A stretch of 64,000 nucleotides of DNA from Petunia secreta (GCA_029990175.1 JARKIP010000021.1:23875501-23939500); one strand, 5' to 3'. Positions 11,583-23,089 are shown, numbered from the stretch's first letter. The notes: generated by a model from the sequence alone, not told the origin. A program made the numbers and translations.

Positions 11583-12426
11583 GATGTTTTTATTTCTACC
11601 TTTAGAATTCCTACTAGTATTGTGTAAACTTTTTTGGTAATATATGGTGAAACAGATATTATGTACAAATGAACAGTTTATTATGCACAGATTTATGTAA
11701 GTGCCATGTTGTTGCAGTGATATTTTTTTAGCATGAATTTATTTTATACATAAGGACTGAGTTCAGTAAATGAGTATTGGACTTCAATCCATAGGGACTG
11801 AAGTTCCATCCATAAGGATTATGAACCTCTACCCATATGGATTGAAGTTTTTGTGCATATCCAAATAAGTTAATAATGATTAAACTTTTTTCCCCAGTAT
11901 TTGAGGGTTTAATTTTATATATTTTGAGTTTGAACTTCTGCCCCATAAGAATTGAACTTCTGTATTTAAGTATGGAAGTTTTATAAATTATTAGACTGAT
12001 CTACACAGAAGGATTGAACTTCTGTCTTTTTAAGGATGGAAAATGAGTTCCTAAGTTGTGGTAATGTGCAAAAACAATACATCAGTCTCCAAGCAATGAA
12101 GTTTTATAGGATAAAATTAACTTCTAAGCTGAAGGATTGAAGTTTTTATAGGCCAATATTAACTTCTATCCCCAAGGATTGAAGTTGAACTTTAACTTCA
12201 ACCCTTTCTATTTTAATCTGAGCCATCCAACACAAACAATAACATACCCAGTTTAATCTGAGCCATCCAATTTTATTTAATCAGAGTGGGTCCCATGATT
12301 TTCTCATTTTTTAACCCTAAAGATTACCTTTGTGTTTCATTTTCTTTAGCCGCATCCATAACCTCTGTCTATCCTTCTTTCTTGTTTTAGTTTGTCTATT
12401 GTTCTTCCACCATAAAAAACCAGAAA
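11583..12426. repeat. Spacer with GAAGTTC/GAACTTC motifs upstream of the B3 gene
   Basis: 11740-12195 holds many GAACTTCTGTCC/GGATTGAAGTT-type motifs. 12196-12426 contains a short duplicated phrase (TTTAATCTGAGCCATCCAA, about 12214 and 12253) and a pyrimidine-rich leader before the B3 start codon. A counterpart of this leader lies upstream of the second B3 copy at about 22100-22227. Confidence 0.7.
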
Positions 12427-12993
12427 ATGATGGGGATGAAAAATATGATCTTGTTCTACATTTCAAACGACATCCCAGCGTTTGAAATTATTCTGACTGA
12501 TTCATACACTCTGACAGACGGTTTTGTAGTTAACCCTGACCTTTGAAGTTTTATATTTTCTTTAGAGTAAATATTTAAATAATTGTCATTTTAATGTATA
12601 CTGTTGTTTTTTTGTAGATTCTTCCATTGGATATCCGTGGATATCTTCCTCCTGAGGCGGAAATTGCCATTGTAGAGTGTAATGAGAAGCAATGGTCTAT
12701 GAAGCTTTTGAGTGGAAAAAACGGTCGCCGAAGGTTGAACAAGGGGTGGGCAGAATGTGTAAAGTCAAATGGTCTGAAGACAGACGATTATGTGAACTTT
12801 AAACTTGTTGAAAGTACTGTCGAGTATGTGAAGTTTGTCGTTACAGTTTTTTGATCCCCCCGGCCCTGAAGATGATTGTGATTCTGAATGTGAACTTTGT
12901 GGTTACAATGAAGGAAGGTCCAACAAAGGCGAATCTGATGATGATTCGTCAAATGGTGCAGGAACTTCTAGTGATCCAGTCATGATTGATTAA
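12427..12993 (+). pseudogene. B3 DNA-binding domain gene, copy 1 (REM-like), frameshifted near the end
   Basis: Two exons are inferred. 12427-12525 (MMGMKN..., 33 codons) is joined in phase 0 to 12618-12854 (acceptor TTTTTTTGTAG). The join gives one plant B3 fold: an N-terminal strand region in exon 1, then ILPLDIRGYLPPEAE, WSMKLLSG, RRRLNKGWAECVKSNGLKT and DYVNFKLVE in exon 2, the usual order of a REM/B3 domain that contacts DNA in the major groove. A TGA at 12852 ends the frame early. The neighbouring frame continues from about 12846 with an acidic, Ser-rich tail to TAA at 12991, and copy 2 keeps that tail in frame, so copy 1 has a single-base indel near 12846. The donor at 12526 (GTAGTT) is weak. 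B3 domains are plant transcription-factor domains; presence in a MULE suggests captured cargo. Confidence 0.75.
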
Positions 12994-13000
12994 TGGAGGA

Positions 13001-13400
13001 GATGAAATATCAGTTGTAGGATTTTGAATCCCCTGTTGGTCTGTATTAGGAGTTTAAATATCTGATAAAATAATAGGAGTTTAAATTTTTGTTTGTATTT
13101 GGTGTTTAAATGCTTAATTTTCAGTATTTTGTTGGTCTGTATATGATTGTATGTCTTAAGTAATTAGATGTTTGTATTTTGGAAATGAAATTTTCCTAAA
13201 TAATGGAATGTATATTGATATGTTGCATTTCCTTGTATGTTTATTTAGTTTAAGCAAGCATTTTAAATTATTGCAGTCTTGAAGCTGAATCTATAAAGGC
13301 TGAAGTTCAATCTTTATTTGTCTCTGAGTGCCTTAAGTTCATTTTCCATATGAATTGAACTTCATTCCATGTGGAATGAACTGTAAAACTCCTAAGGTAT
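13001..13400. other. 3' flank of B3 copy 1 and start of the 116-bp array
   Basis: 13001-13260 is an AT-rich 3' flank whose last part (about 13120-13260) is also present after B3 copy 2, where it is split by a MITE. From about 13275 the GAAGTTC/GAACTTC motifs resume. Confidence 0.7.
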
Positions 13401-13629
13401 GAAGTTCAATCCCTATGGACTGAACTTCACTGGCTTTGAGTTTTCTTAAGTTCATTTCCGTATGGATTGAAGTTCATTCCATGTGGAATGAACTTTAAAA
13501 CTCACAAGCTGTGAAGTTCAATCCCTATAGACTGAACTTCATTGTCTCTGAGTGCGTTAAGTTCATTCCCCTATGGATTGAACTTTAGTCCATACACAGG
13601 GGAATGAACTTTTAAAACTCATAAGGTAT
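13401..13629. repeat. 116-bp tandem array, left part
   Basis: Units begin GAAGTTCAATCC at 13401 and 13513. The next would begin at 13630 but is displaced by the chromovirus insertion. Each unit contains the hairpin GAAGTTCAATCC-CTAT-GGACTGAACTTC and a second, looser inverted pair (AAGTTCATTCC / GGAATGAACTT). Confidence 0.9.
13625..13629. repeat. Target-site duplication GGTAT (left)
   Basis: GGTAT immediately left of the 5' LTR matches GGTAT at 21080-21084 immediately right of the 3' LTR. This is the 5-bp length expected for Ty3/gypsy integrase. Confidence 0.9.
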
Positions 13630-14350
13630 TGATGCAGCCCGAACACGTGCTGATCAAGTGTTCGATCCACCGAGGAGACCGATGACAAGAAGCCAAGCCA
13701 AGCTGATGCACGATGTGCACATTCACTTAGCCTGGCCGAAGGAAAAAAATTGCTCCGAAGCTGAGTGGCCGGGCTCCAGAACCGAAGGCGCTATCTTCAG
13801 ATTTGAGCCCGAAGGCAAAGTGACCGAGGACAATGAGCTCGAAGACGATTGAGCGTCCGAGGACAATGAGTTCGAGCAAGCAACCGAGCACCGAAGTCAA
13901 GGCTGCCAAACACAAACTTGTCTCAGCCCTGAGTGGCTTGTTTTTATTAGTCACTTGTGACTATTTACTACTTTATCCATAGTATAGCCTATAAATAGTG
14001 CATTTCATTTCATTGTAGAGAGATTATTGAGTTTATGAAAACATAGCAAGTGCTATTGTGAGTCTCCGATGGAGTCGAACCCCGACGTGGGATTTTAAAG
14101 AACTTGTGTCAACCGGTGTTATTCGCTTGAACAATTTCTTCTTGATCATTCAATTTGCAAGAAGCGGGTCTTTCTTGAGGATTGTTGCATAGTATAGGTG
14201 CGTCTTGATTTCCTTTCGATCGAGCTTTGAGACAGGTTCCTCACCGTTCTTTCGAACCGAAGCAAGATTTGTCTTGCTTCTATCTTTACTTTTCTTGTTG
14301 ATTATCTTCCGTGTTCGTGTTTAGCAATTCCTTCGGGTTTGTTTGCACCA
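13630..14350 (+). repeat. 5' LTR of the chromovirus
   Basis: 721 bp, TGAT...ACCA, the same length as the 3' LTR. It contains a TATA box (TATAAATA at 13990-13997). Its first 225 bp can be read as the C-terminal codons that the polyprotein uses in the 3' LTR. Confidence 0.95.
13990..13997 (+). promoter_or_regulatory. TATA box in the chromovirus LTR
   Basis: TATAAATA in the middle of the LTR is the likely core promoter that would start the genomic transcript roughly 30 bp downstream, at the U3/R border. The same motif is present in the 3' LTR near 20719. Confidence 0.7.
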
Positions 14351-14353
14351 TCT

Positions 14354-14365
14354 TGGTATCAGAGC
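14354..14365 (+). other. Primer-binding site, initiator tRNA-Met type
   Basis: TGGTATCAGAGC three bases after the 5' LTR is complementary to the 3' end of plant initiator tRNA-Met and primes minus-strand DNA synthesis. Confidence 0.92.
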
Positions 14366-15554
14366 AAGGTTTAAGTTTGTTCTTACAACCTCAAATCCTG
14401 TTCACTTAAATCGTGCTTGTGTCTTCAGTTTCAGCTTTCTTCCATGTGTTTGATTGTTGTTGCTGAGCGTTTATAAAAAAAAAAGATAGAAAAACAAAAA
14501 TTCAAAAATTGTGTTTGATTGTTGGTTGTTTGGATTAAACAACCATTGATTCTTGTTCACCATTGTTTCCTGATTCCAACAAGCACCCGACGTACTGATT
14601 TCGTGACTAGGGTTTCTTGGTGAAATTTTGGACTGTTTGAGCTTTAATGGTGACTGTTACTCGAACCCCATCGTGATTGGATGAAACCGATGAAGATTGG
14701 TGGTTCTTGAGTGATTTGGGTTTGTTTGGTGCTTAAAAATCGAAGTTCTGAGTTTGGATTCGTTGTCCGTACGCCGGAGAATTGTTACAAATTGTAACAG
14801 TGTGCGACACAAACAAGCTGGTTCTTGACTCGAAGAACTTGAACTGAATTTCCTCCGTCGTTGTTGAAACCGGAGTTGAAGAAGCAACCCAGATCTTGTT
14901 AAAATCGTGGTCAGTGAACCGAAGCAAAATTGTCCGTACACCGGAGCAAAGCTTCATTGTTCCACTGAAGAAGAAAGGGGTAAAGTGTAAACATCAAAAC
15001 CCCAGGTGAAAAGTTGTCGGCTGAGAAAAGGAAAGTGGATAAGGTAAAACCCTATCCGTACCAAGGAGGGACCACTCTTGTACGGACAAGAGTTGGTGTG
15101 TTCGAAAAAAGATTGCAAAGGGAATCAAAAGGGTAGATTCTCCTAGGTTTTCACTTTCTTCTGTCCGAATTTCTAGTTAGTGGATCTTTTGAGTAATTGT
15201 TCTACTCGAGGTCGCACTAACTCATTTGAGCTGATAGGAACTCGTGCGTGGGTAACCGAAGTCTAATTTCGTAGAAAATTCTTTTGACTTCCCGAAGCGC
15301 AAGAGTAAATAGCTGTCCGTTCCATTGAGTCAAATCAACTCACTCTTCCCGAAGTAAGACATCGTAACTTGTCAAATTCGAAGGAATTGAGAGAAGTTGA
15401 TCAACCGAGGAAGCCATTGGCTACAAGTTCTTGAGTGACCAAAATCGAACCCATAAATTGAGTGGACCCGAGTGCCACCCATCAAAGGTGAGGGAGCGTG
15501 TGAGGTGATTTCTAACCTTAACATTTTGTTTGGTCTTTGATTTGTGCAGGTACC
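14366..15554 (+). other. Untranslated leader of the chromovirus
   Basis: About 1.2 kb between the PBS and the gag start codon. It contains no convincing coding sequence. The words TTGTCCGTACACCGGAG and a close variant occur about 170 bp apart (14764 and 14931). Confidence 0.7.
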
Positions 15555-18500
15555 ATGGCTGGGAATGGAGGCGATGGCAAAGGCATTGAGAAGCCCGAAG
15601 TGTCGTTAGCCGACCTCATGGCTGCGATATAAGCCGTCAGTGCAGAAGTAAGAGGAGTGACTGCTCGAGTAACTCAACTCGAGCAAGGAAGTGCGTCCGT
15701 GGCCATGAATGGGTCCGGCGCTGGAACTAGCCATTCCACTCCAATGAAACCTGAGCTGTATGCTGAGCTTGTTCGACAACATCAGTTGACGAGTGAAGCA
15801 ATTCGAAGAGAGCTTAACTTGGGCAATCCCCAAGCTGGTTATCAATACTTGGGCATTCCCCGAGGAGAAAGGATACCACCTCCAAAGGCCCGAATAGATC
15901 TTGGAGCCGTTGCCGAGGAGGTATTCGAAGAGGAATTTCTCGAGGACGAATATGAGAATGAGCCGCCGTTCGCTCAACGAAGGCAAGTTCACCGAGGTCG
16001 TGGAAATTTCTGAGGTCGAGGCCGAGGCGCAAATATTGAACGAAATATTGAGCGTGAGGCTAATGATCGTGATGATGAGTATCCCGAACAGGTTCGTGGT
16101 GTTCGAGACTCAAACTTGAACAGTGTCAAGATCACTATTCCACCCTTTAAAGGAACTAGTGATCCAGATGAATATCTTGAATGGAAGCTTAAGATGGAGC
16201 GCATCTTTGAAACCAATGAGATGACCGAAGAGAGAAAAGCTGCCCATGCTATTGCTTCGTTCGAAGCTTATGCATCAACATGGTGGGAATCTGACAAGAG
16301 GCATAGACGAAGAAATGACTATCCAGTAGTCAATACTTGGCCACAGTTGATGAGAGCAATGGATGCTAAGTATTTGAGTGCCAAGTACAGGCAAACTCAA
16401 ATGCAAAAGCTCTATGAGCTAAAGCAAGGGTCCAAGTCAGTCCAAGAGTACCATGATGAGTTCGAAAAGGTTCAATTAAATCTCGATCTGGTAGAGGATG
16501 AAGAGCAAGCCATTATCCGATTCAGAAATGGCTTGGCTCGGGATGTGTCATCTCAATTGAGGCTCCACGTGTATCACACGTTGGAAGATTTGTTCGATGC
16601 TGCCACCGAAGCTGAAAAATTGGTGAAAGACGATAAGGCAAACCGGTATCGGGGAGTCACTACTTCTACTCCTTTGAACCGAGGTAAAGAATGGAAGAGT
16701 ACAAACCAAACAATTGCCAACACTGTTCGAGATTCGAAGAGACCCTTAGAGAGGGGTGTGACCGTTAACCAATCAAGAGAAGTGGGAGGTAAAGTTCAAC
16801 TCAACTCTCCTAGTGCTTCAAATATTCAGTGTCATAAATGCAAGGGTTATGGTCACATGGCGAAAGAGTGTCCAACTCGCAAAGTTATGCTTCTGCTCGA
16901 AGATGGAACCGTCCATGAGCAAGCGAGTGACACCGAGGAGAAATTTATCGAGGAGATTGACCGAGCTGAAGGTGATGATGATCGTGAAGCTACCGAAGCT
17001 GATCATCCGGAAATGTTTCTTGTGGTTCGAAGAAATTTGAGCTACATGACTCTTGAAGAAGAGGACAACCAAAGAGAAAACCTCTTTCATGCCCGATGTC
17101 GAGTGAGGGGTAAGGTGTGTTCGATGATCATTGATTCTGGTAGTTGTGCAAATATGGTGAGCCAAACTTTGGTTTCACAAATGGGACTAACTACTTTGAA
17201 GCATCCCCACCCTTACAAATTACAATGGCTGAATGAGTGTGGAGAATTGAGAGTTGTCAAACAAGTGTGGATCAAGTTCAGAATCGGAGAGTATCAAGAT
17301 GAAATGATATTCGATGTGGTGCCGATGCAAGCTTGTCATTTGCTATTGGGACGACCATGGCAATATGACCGAACAGCTGTTCACAATGGCAGATCCAACA
17401 CTTACACTGTAAAGCTCGATGGGAAGAGTTTCTTACTCAAACCCTTGTCTCCAAAGCAAGTCACCGAGGACTATAAACGAATGAAAGAATTGAAAGAAGC
17501 GGCCAAAGCTAAGCTTCCTATGGGAGCAAAATTGGGGCCCGAAGAGACAAACTCACTGCCCGAAGTGAAATGAATCTGTGCAATCATGCAACCGGGTGAG
17601 TTACTACGAGGCAACGACAACGATCAGATGATGATTTGCCTCGTGCACAAGGGTATCTTTCTAAATTCTAATGATGATTTTTCTAATGATAACCCTTTGC
17701 CTAGTGCTGTACAAAGTGTTTTGCAGGACTTCGGAGACATGTTCCCTGAAGAAATGCCAGGTGGATTACCTCCGTTGAGAGGAATCGAGCACCAAATTGA
17801 CTTCGTACCGGGGTCACAAATCCCCAACAAACCTGCATACCGGTGTAATCTCGAAGACACCAAAGAGCTCCAAAGGCAGGTTGATGAGTTGTTGAACAAA
17901 GGCCTTGTTCGAGAGAGCTTGAGTCCTTGCGCCGTTCCTGTTATACTTGTCCCAAAGAAAGATGGAACATAGCGAATGTGTGTTGATTGTCGAGCAGTCA
18001 ACAAAATAACGGTAAAGTATCGTCATCCTATCCCTCGATTAGATGACATGCTAGATGAGTTAAGTGGTTCTTCATGCTTTACGAAGATAGACCTCAGGTC
18101 CGGTTACCACCAAATCCGAATGAAACCCGGAGACGAGTGGAAAACCGCATTCAAGACCAAGTTCGGTCTCTATGAATGGTTGGTAATGCCTTTTGGCTTA
18201 TCCAATGCACCAAGTACATTCATGCGACTGATGAACCATGTGCTCAAACCGTTCATAAATAAGTTTGTTGTCGTTTACTTCGATGACATTCTTGTTTATA
18301 GCAAATCTGTGGATGAACATGTTGAACACCTAAGGCTAGTGCTTGATAAGCTTAGAGAAGAGAAGTTATATGCTAACTTCAAGAAATGTGCCTTTTGTGT
18401 CGAGCGTGTAGTCTTTCTTGGATTCGTTGTCAGTGCTAATGGTGTTGAAGTCGACGAGTCGAAAGTCGAAGCCATAAAAGATTGGCCAACTCCAACCTCG

Positions 18501-20581
18501 GTATCACAAGTTCGTAGCTTCCATGGCTTAGCTAGCTTTTACCAAAGGTTTGTTCGTGACTTTAGCACCGTGGCAGCTCCTTTAACCGAGCTGGTGAAGA
18601 AAGACCATCCTTTCGTGTGGGGAGAGTCCCAAGAGAGGGCCTTCCAAGAGTTGAAACGGAGGCTTTGTTCTGCCCCGTTGTTGCAACTCCCTGACTTTGG
18701 CAAAGCATTCGAAGTCGAGTGTGATGCATCTGGAGTTGGGGTCGGAGGAGTGCTAATGCAAGAATCGAAGCCAATCGCTTACTTTAGCGAAAAGCTTAAG
18801 GGTGCAACTTTGAACTACTCTACGTATGACAAAGAATTGTACGCCCTCGTTCGAGCACTCGCCCATTGGCAGCATTATTTGTGGCCTCGAGAGTTTGTGA
18901 TCAAAAGTGATCATGAGTCCTTGAAGCATCTCCAAGGTCAGGAGAAATTGAACCGAAGACATGCCAAGTGGGTTGAATTCATTGAGAGCTTTCCCTATGT
19001 AATTCATTACAAAAAGGGTAAAGACAATGTTGTGGCCGATGCGCTATCAAGGAAATTTGCCTTAGCGACTACTCTCGCCTCTAGGCTCATGGGATTTGAA
19101 AGCATCAAGTCGATGTACGAAGACGATCCCAAGCTGAAATGCGTTCGTGACGCAATCTTGAGTGGCCGAAGGGTTGAGAAATATCAATGGCACAGTGGCT
19201 ACCTCTTCAAGAATGGGAGGGTTTGTGTGCCAGTGTCATCGTGGACAGAGCTCTTAGTTCGAGAAGCTCACTCCGGTGGACTGATGGGACACTTCGGTGT
19301 CGACAAAACTCTTGGTATCTTGACCGAGCACTTCCATTGGCCCAAAATGCGACGAGATGTGGAAAAGCTTTGCAACGCCTGTCTCGTTTGCAAGAAAGCT
19401 AAATCGAAGTCCAACCCTCATGGTTTGTACACCCCATTGCCTGTGCCTGATCGACCTTGGGTTGATATATCCATGGACTTTGTGCTAGGGTTACCGAGGT
19501 CGGGGGGAGGACATGATAGCATCTTCGTTGTAGTTGACCGTTTTTCAAAAATGGCTCACTTTATTCCTTGCAAAAAGTGTGATGATGCACAACATGTAGC
19601 TACATTGTTTGTTTCTAATGTGTTGAAATTGCATGGTGTACCTCGTACTATTGTGAGTGATCGAGACTCAAAGTTTTTGAGTCATTTTTGGAAGTGTTTG
19701 TGGGGTGCCCTCGGCACCAAGCTACTATTCTCGACGTCTCACCATCCTCAGACTGATGGACAGACCGAGGTAGTTAACCGAACCCTGGGATCTTTTCTTC
19801 GAGCAATGACCAAAGGCAAGGTTGAAAACTGGGCTGATCGTTTGCCCATGGAGTTTGCATACAATCGAACGGTGCATAGAATGATCAACATGACCCCGTT
19901 TGAATGTGTGTATGGTCTTAATCCTTTGATTCCACTTGATTTAACCCCACTGCCTCGAGATTCTGTTCTTGATTTTGAAGGTACTCGACGAGCAGCTGCT
20001 TTGATCGAATTGCATGCAAAGGCGAAGAAGAACCTCGAGGAAGCCTATGCAAAGGTTGCCTTGAAGAAAAACAAGGGGCGTAAAAAGCTGGAATTAAAGA
20101 AGGGAGATTGGGTTTGGGTTCACTTCCGAAAGAACGCTTCCCGAACCTACGGAAAGGAAAGTTGGCTCCTCGAGGGGATGGTCCATTTCAAGTGCTGACC
20201 AAGATCAACAACAATGCCTACGTGATCGACCTCCCTGGTGAGTATAATGTGTCCAACACCTTCAATGTTGCTGACTTAGTTCCTTGTGTTGTAGGTCAAA
20301 CTTCGGAGGACGAGGAGGGCTCGATTTCGAGGACGAAATCTTCTCAAAAAGGGGAGGATGATACAGCCCGAACACGTGCTGATCAAGTGTTAGATCCACC
20401 GAGGAGACTGATGACAAGAAGCCAAGCCAAGCTGATGCACGATGTGCACATTCACTTAGCCTGGCTGAAAGAAAAAAATTGCTCCGAAGCTGAGTGGCCG
20501 GGCTCAAGAACCGAAGGCGCTATCTTCAGATTTGAGCACGAAGGCAAAGTGACCGAGGACAATGAGCTCGAAGACGATTGA
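15555..20581 (+). pseudogene. gag-pol polyprotein of the chromovirus, inactivated
   Basis: A single frame starts at ATG 15555. Gag has a zinc knuckle (CHKCKGYGHMAKEC, about 16830-16872). Protease follows with IIDSGSCANMV (about 17130), then RT with YFDDILVYS (18276-18302), RNase H (about 18700-19060), and integrase with an HHCC finger ending CNACLVC (about 19374), Asp in SMDF, Asp in VSDRDS and Glu in QTEVVN, then a GPY/F-like module. The frame is closed by stops at 15630 (TAA), 16011 (TGA), 17571 (TGA) and 17970 (TAG, at the start of the RT core), plus a one-base frame change near 20130. In the shifted frame coding continues across the PPT into the 3' LTR and stops at 20579-20581. The enzymes would copy and integrate the element; this copy cannot make them. 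Confidence 0.92.
20346..20358 (+). other. Polypurine tract of the chromovirus
   Basis: AAAAAGGGGAGGA directly abuts the 3' LTR (TGAT at 20359) and is the expected plus-strand primer. It is also read as codons, because the polyprotein continues into the LTR. Confidence 0.9.
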
Positions 20582-21079
20582 GCGTCCGAGGACAAATAGT
20601 TCAAGCAAGCAACCGAGCACCGAAGTCAAGGCTGCCGAACACAAACTTGTCTCAGCCCTGCGTGGCTTGTTTTTATTAGTCACTTGTGACTATTTACTAC
20701 TTTATCCATAGTATAGCCTATAAATAGTGCATTTCATTTCATTGTAGAGAGATTATTGAGTTTATGAAAACATAGCAAGTGCTATTGTGAGTCTCCGATG
20801 GAGCCGAACCCCGACGTGGGATTTTAAAGAACTTGTGTCAACCGGTGTTATTCGCTTGAACAATTTCTTCTTGATCATTCAATTTGCAAGAAGCGGGTCT
20901 TTCTTGAGGATTGTTGCATAGTCTAGGTGCGTCTTGATTTCCTTTCGATCGAGCTTTGAGACAGGTTCCTCACTGTTCTTTCGAACCGAAGCAAGATTTG
21001 TCTTGCTTCTATCTTTACTTTTCTTGTTGATTATCTTCTGCGTTCGTGTTTAGCAATTCCTTCAGGTTTGCTTGCACCA
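20359..21079 (+). repeat. 3' LTR of the chromovirus
   Basis: 721 bp. About 19 substitutions and no length change relative to the 5' LTR. Its first 223 bp encode the end of the polyprotein. Confidence 0.95.
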
Positions 21080-22050
21080 GGTATGAAGTTCAATCCCTAT
21101 GGACTGAACTTTATTGGCTCTGAGTTTCTTAAGTTCATTCCTCTATGGATTGAACTTTAGTCCATACACAGGGAATGAACTTTTAAGACTCATAAGGTAT
21201 GAAGTTCAATCCCTATTGACTGAACTTCATTGGCTCTGAGTTTCTTAAGTTCATTCCCCTATGGATTGAACTTTAATCCATACACAGTGAATGAACTTTT
21301 AAAACTCATAAGGTATGAAGTTCAATCCCTATGGACTGAACTTCATTGCCTCTGAGTGCCTTAAGTTCATTCCTCTATGGATTGAAATTTAGTCCATACA
21401 CAGGGAATGAACTTTTAAAACTCATAACGTATGAAGTTCAATCCCTATGGACTGAACTTCATTGCTTCTGAGTTTCTTAAGTTCATTCCCCTATGGATTG
21501 AACTTTAGTCCATACACAGGGAATGAGCTTTTAAAACTCATAAGGTATGAAGTTCAATCCCTATGGACTGAACTTCATTGCCTCTGAGTTTCTTAAGTTT
21601 ATTCCCCTATGGATTGAACTTTAGTCCATACACATGGAATGAACTTTAAAACTCATAAAGTATGAGTTCAATCCCTATGGGACTGAACTTCATTGCCTCT
21701 GAGTTCCTTAAGTTCATTCCCCTATGGATTGAACTTCATTCCATGTGGAATGAACTTTTAAACTCATAAAGTATGAAGTTCAATCCCTATGGGACTGAAC
21801 TTCATTGCCTCTAAGTGCCTTAAGTTCATTCCCCTGTGGATTGAACTTCATTCCAAGTTGAATGAACTTTAAAACTTATAAAGTATGAAGTTCAATCCCT
21901 ATGGGACTGAACTTCATTGCCTTTGAGTGCCTTAAGTTCATTCCCCTATGGATTTAACTTTAGTTCATACACAGGGCCAATTTTAACTTCTATCCTCAAG
22001 GATTTGAAGTTTAACTTTAACTTCTATCGCTGAGGATAGAACTTAATGTA
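21080..22050. repeat. 116-bp tandem array, right part
   Basis: After the second GGTAT (21080-21084) units start GAAGTTC at 21085, 21201, 21317, 21433, 21549, about 21664 (one base lost), 21775 and 21887. The spacing is 116 bp, falling to 111-112 in the last two. Together with 13401 and 13513 that makes about ten units. The array degrades after about 21990 and leads into the B3 copy 2 leader. Confidence 0.92.
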
Positions 22051-22227
22051 AAATCTTTCTATTTTAAAAGAAGGAAGAAGAATAGACAAAAGTTTAACTT
22101 TAACTTCTCCTCTTTTTAACCCTATAATATTAACATTCTATTTCATTTTCTTTTAGCCGCCTAACTTTTTGTCTATTCTTCTTCCTTGTTTAGCCTTTCT
22201 AATCTTCTTCGAATTCTCATTTTCGCC

Positions 22228-22713
22228 ATGAAGAACAACAAGAAGATGACCCTTTTCTGTGTTAGTGTCACAGATTTTGTAGTTACCTTGCCCTTTGAAA
22301 TTTTATATTTTTCTTTAGAGTAAATTTTTAACTAATTGTCATTTTAACGTATATTTATTTTTTTGCAGATTCTTCCACTGTATATTCCTGGATGTCTTCC
22401 TCCTGAGGCGAAAACTGCCATTCTAGAGTGTATTGGGAAGGAATGCGTTATTAACCTTATGGGTGGAAGAGATATGTTACACAAGAGGTAGGTAAAATTT
22501 GTAACAGAAAACAATTTGAAGACAGGCGATTATGTTAGTTTTTAGCTTGTTGAAAGTAGTATTGACTATGTGAAGTTTGTTGTCACTGGTTTTGACTCTA
22601 GTGATTTTAATCCCCCATGTGGATCTTGTCATTCTTGTTGCCGAGATGATGAAGGAAGTTCTAGCAATCCCCCATGTGCAGGATCTGCTAGTGATCCAAT
22701 TATTACTGATTAA
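22228..22713 (+). pseudogene. B3 DNA-binding domain gene, copy 2, nonsense mutations
   Basis: This is a diverged duplicate of the gene at 12427. Its leader, first exon (ATG at 22228), intron and second exon (after TTTTTTGCAG ending 22369) all align with copy 1. Exon 2 encodes ILPLYIPGCLPPEAK..., then stops at about 22488 (TAG, where copy 1 reads the GW of the KGW motif) and about 22543 (TAG). After those stops the frame continues to a Ser/Cys-rich tail and TAA at 22711-22713. Exon 1 is shorter than in copy 1. Copy 2 keeps the C-terminal tail in frame, whereas copy 1 keeps the B3 core open, so each copy preserves what the other has lost. Confidence 0.75.
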
Positions 22714-22817
22714 TCTAGCAGTTGTTTAGTTATAGTTAGGTTAAATCCCTGTTGGTCTGTTCTTAGTTTCAGTATTTTGTTGTTTTGTATATGATGCTAT
22801 GTTTTTTTAAGTAACTA
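22714..22817 (+). other. 3' flank of B3 copy 2, left of the MITE
   Basis: Aligns with 13000-13165 after B3 copy 1 and is interrupted at TA 22816-22817 by the Stowaway. The alignment resumes at 23092. Confidence 0.7.
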
Positions 22818-23089
22818 CTCCCTCCGTCCCAATTTATGTGGCACCATTTTCTTTTTTGTTTGTCCCAGAATAAGTGGCACCTTTCCTTATTTGACAACTA
22901 TTTAATGCATCATCTCTATTTTACCCTTGTTGAGCCCTGCATACTTTTAAACCTACCAACTTTTTTATTACTCAAATCTTCTCTCTCTTACTTTTTCAAG
23001 GGTATAATTGATACTTAACAAGGTTAATCTCTATTTTCTTAAACTCCGTGCCTGGTCAAATAGTGCCACATAAATTTGGACGGAGGGAG
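22818..23089. mobile_element. Stowaway MITE, 272 bp
   Basis: The termini are CTCCCTCCGTCCCAATTTAT and its inverted match ending GGACGGAGGGAG, flanked by TA at 22816-22817 and 23090-23091. This is the TIR and TA target typical of Stowaway (Tc1/mariner-mobilised). The corresponding site after B3 copy 1 (about 13160) lacks it, so it inserted after the B3 duplication. Confidence 0.93.

Larger units (their letters stand above)
13630..21079 (+). mobile_element. Complete Ty3/gypsy chromovirus (CRM-like), 7450 bp, coding-dead
   Basis: It has two 721-bp LTRs starting TGAT and ending ACCA, a 5-bp target duplication, an initiator-Met PBS, a single gag-pol frame and a polypurine tract directly before the 3' LTR. 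By eye the LTRs differ at about 19 of 721 positions (about 2.6%). With the rice substitution rate often used for LTR elements this would mean an insertion near one million years ago (inference). It inserted into the 116-bp array of the MULE, so it is younger than that array. Membership in the chromoviruses rests on the RT and INT sequence. CRM is favoured because the frame runs into the 3' LTR and I see no standard chromodomain. Confidence 0.93.

Noticed and set aside
13658..13852. Separate gene in the chromovirus 5' LTR
   Set aside because: It is the LTR copy of the polyprotein's C-terminal codons, which are used only at the 3' end.
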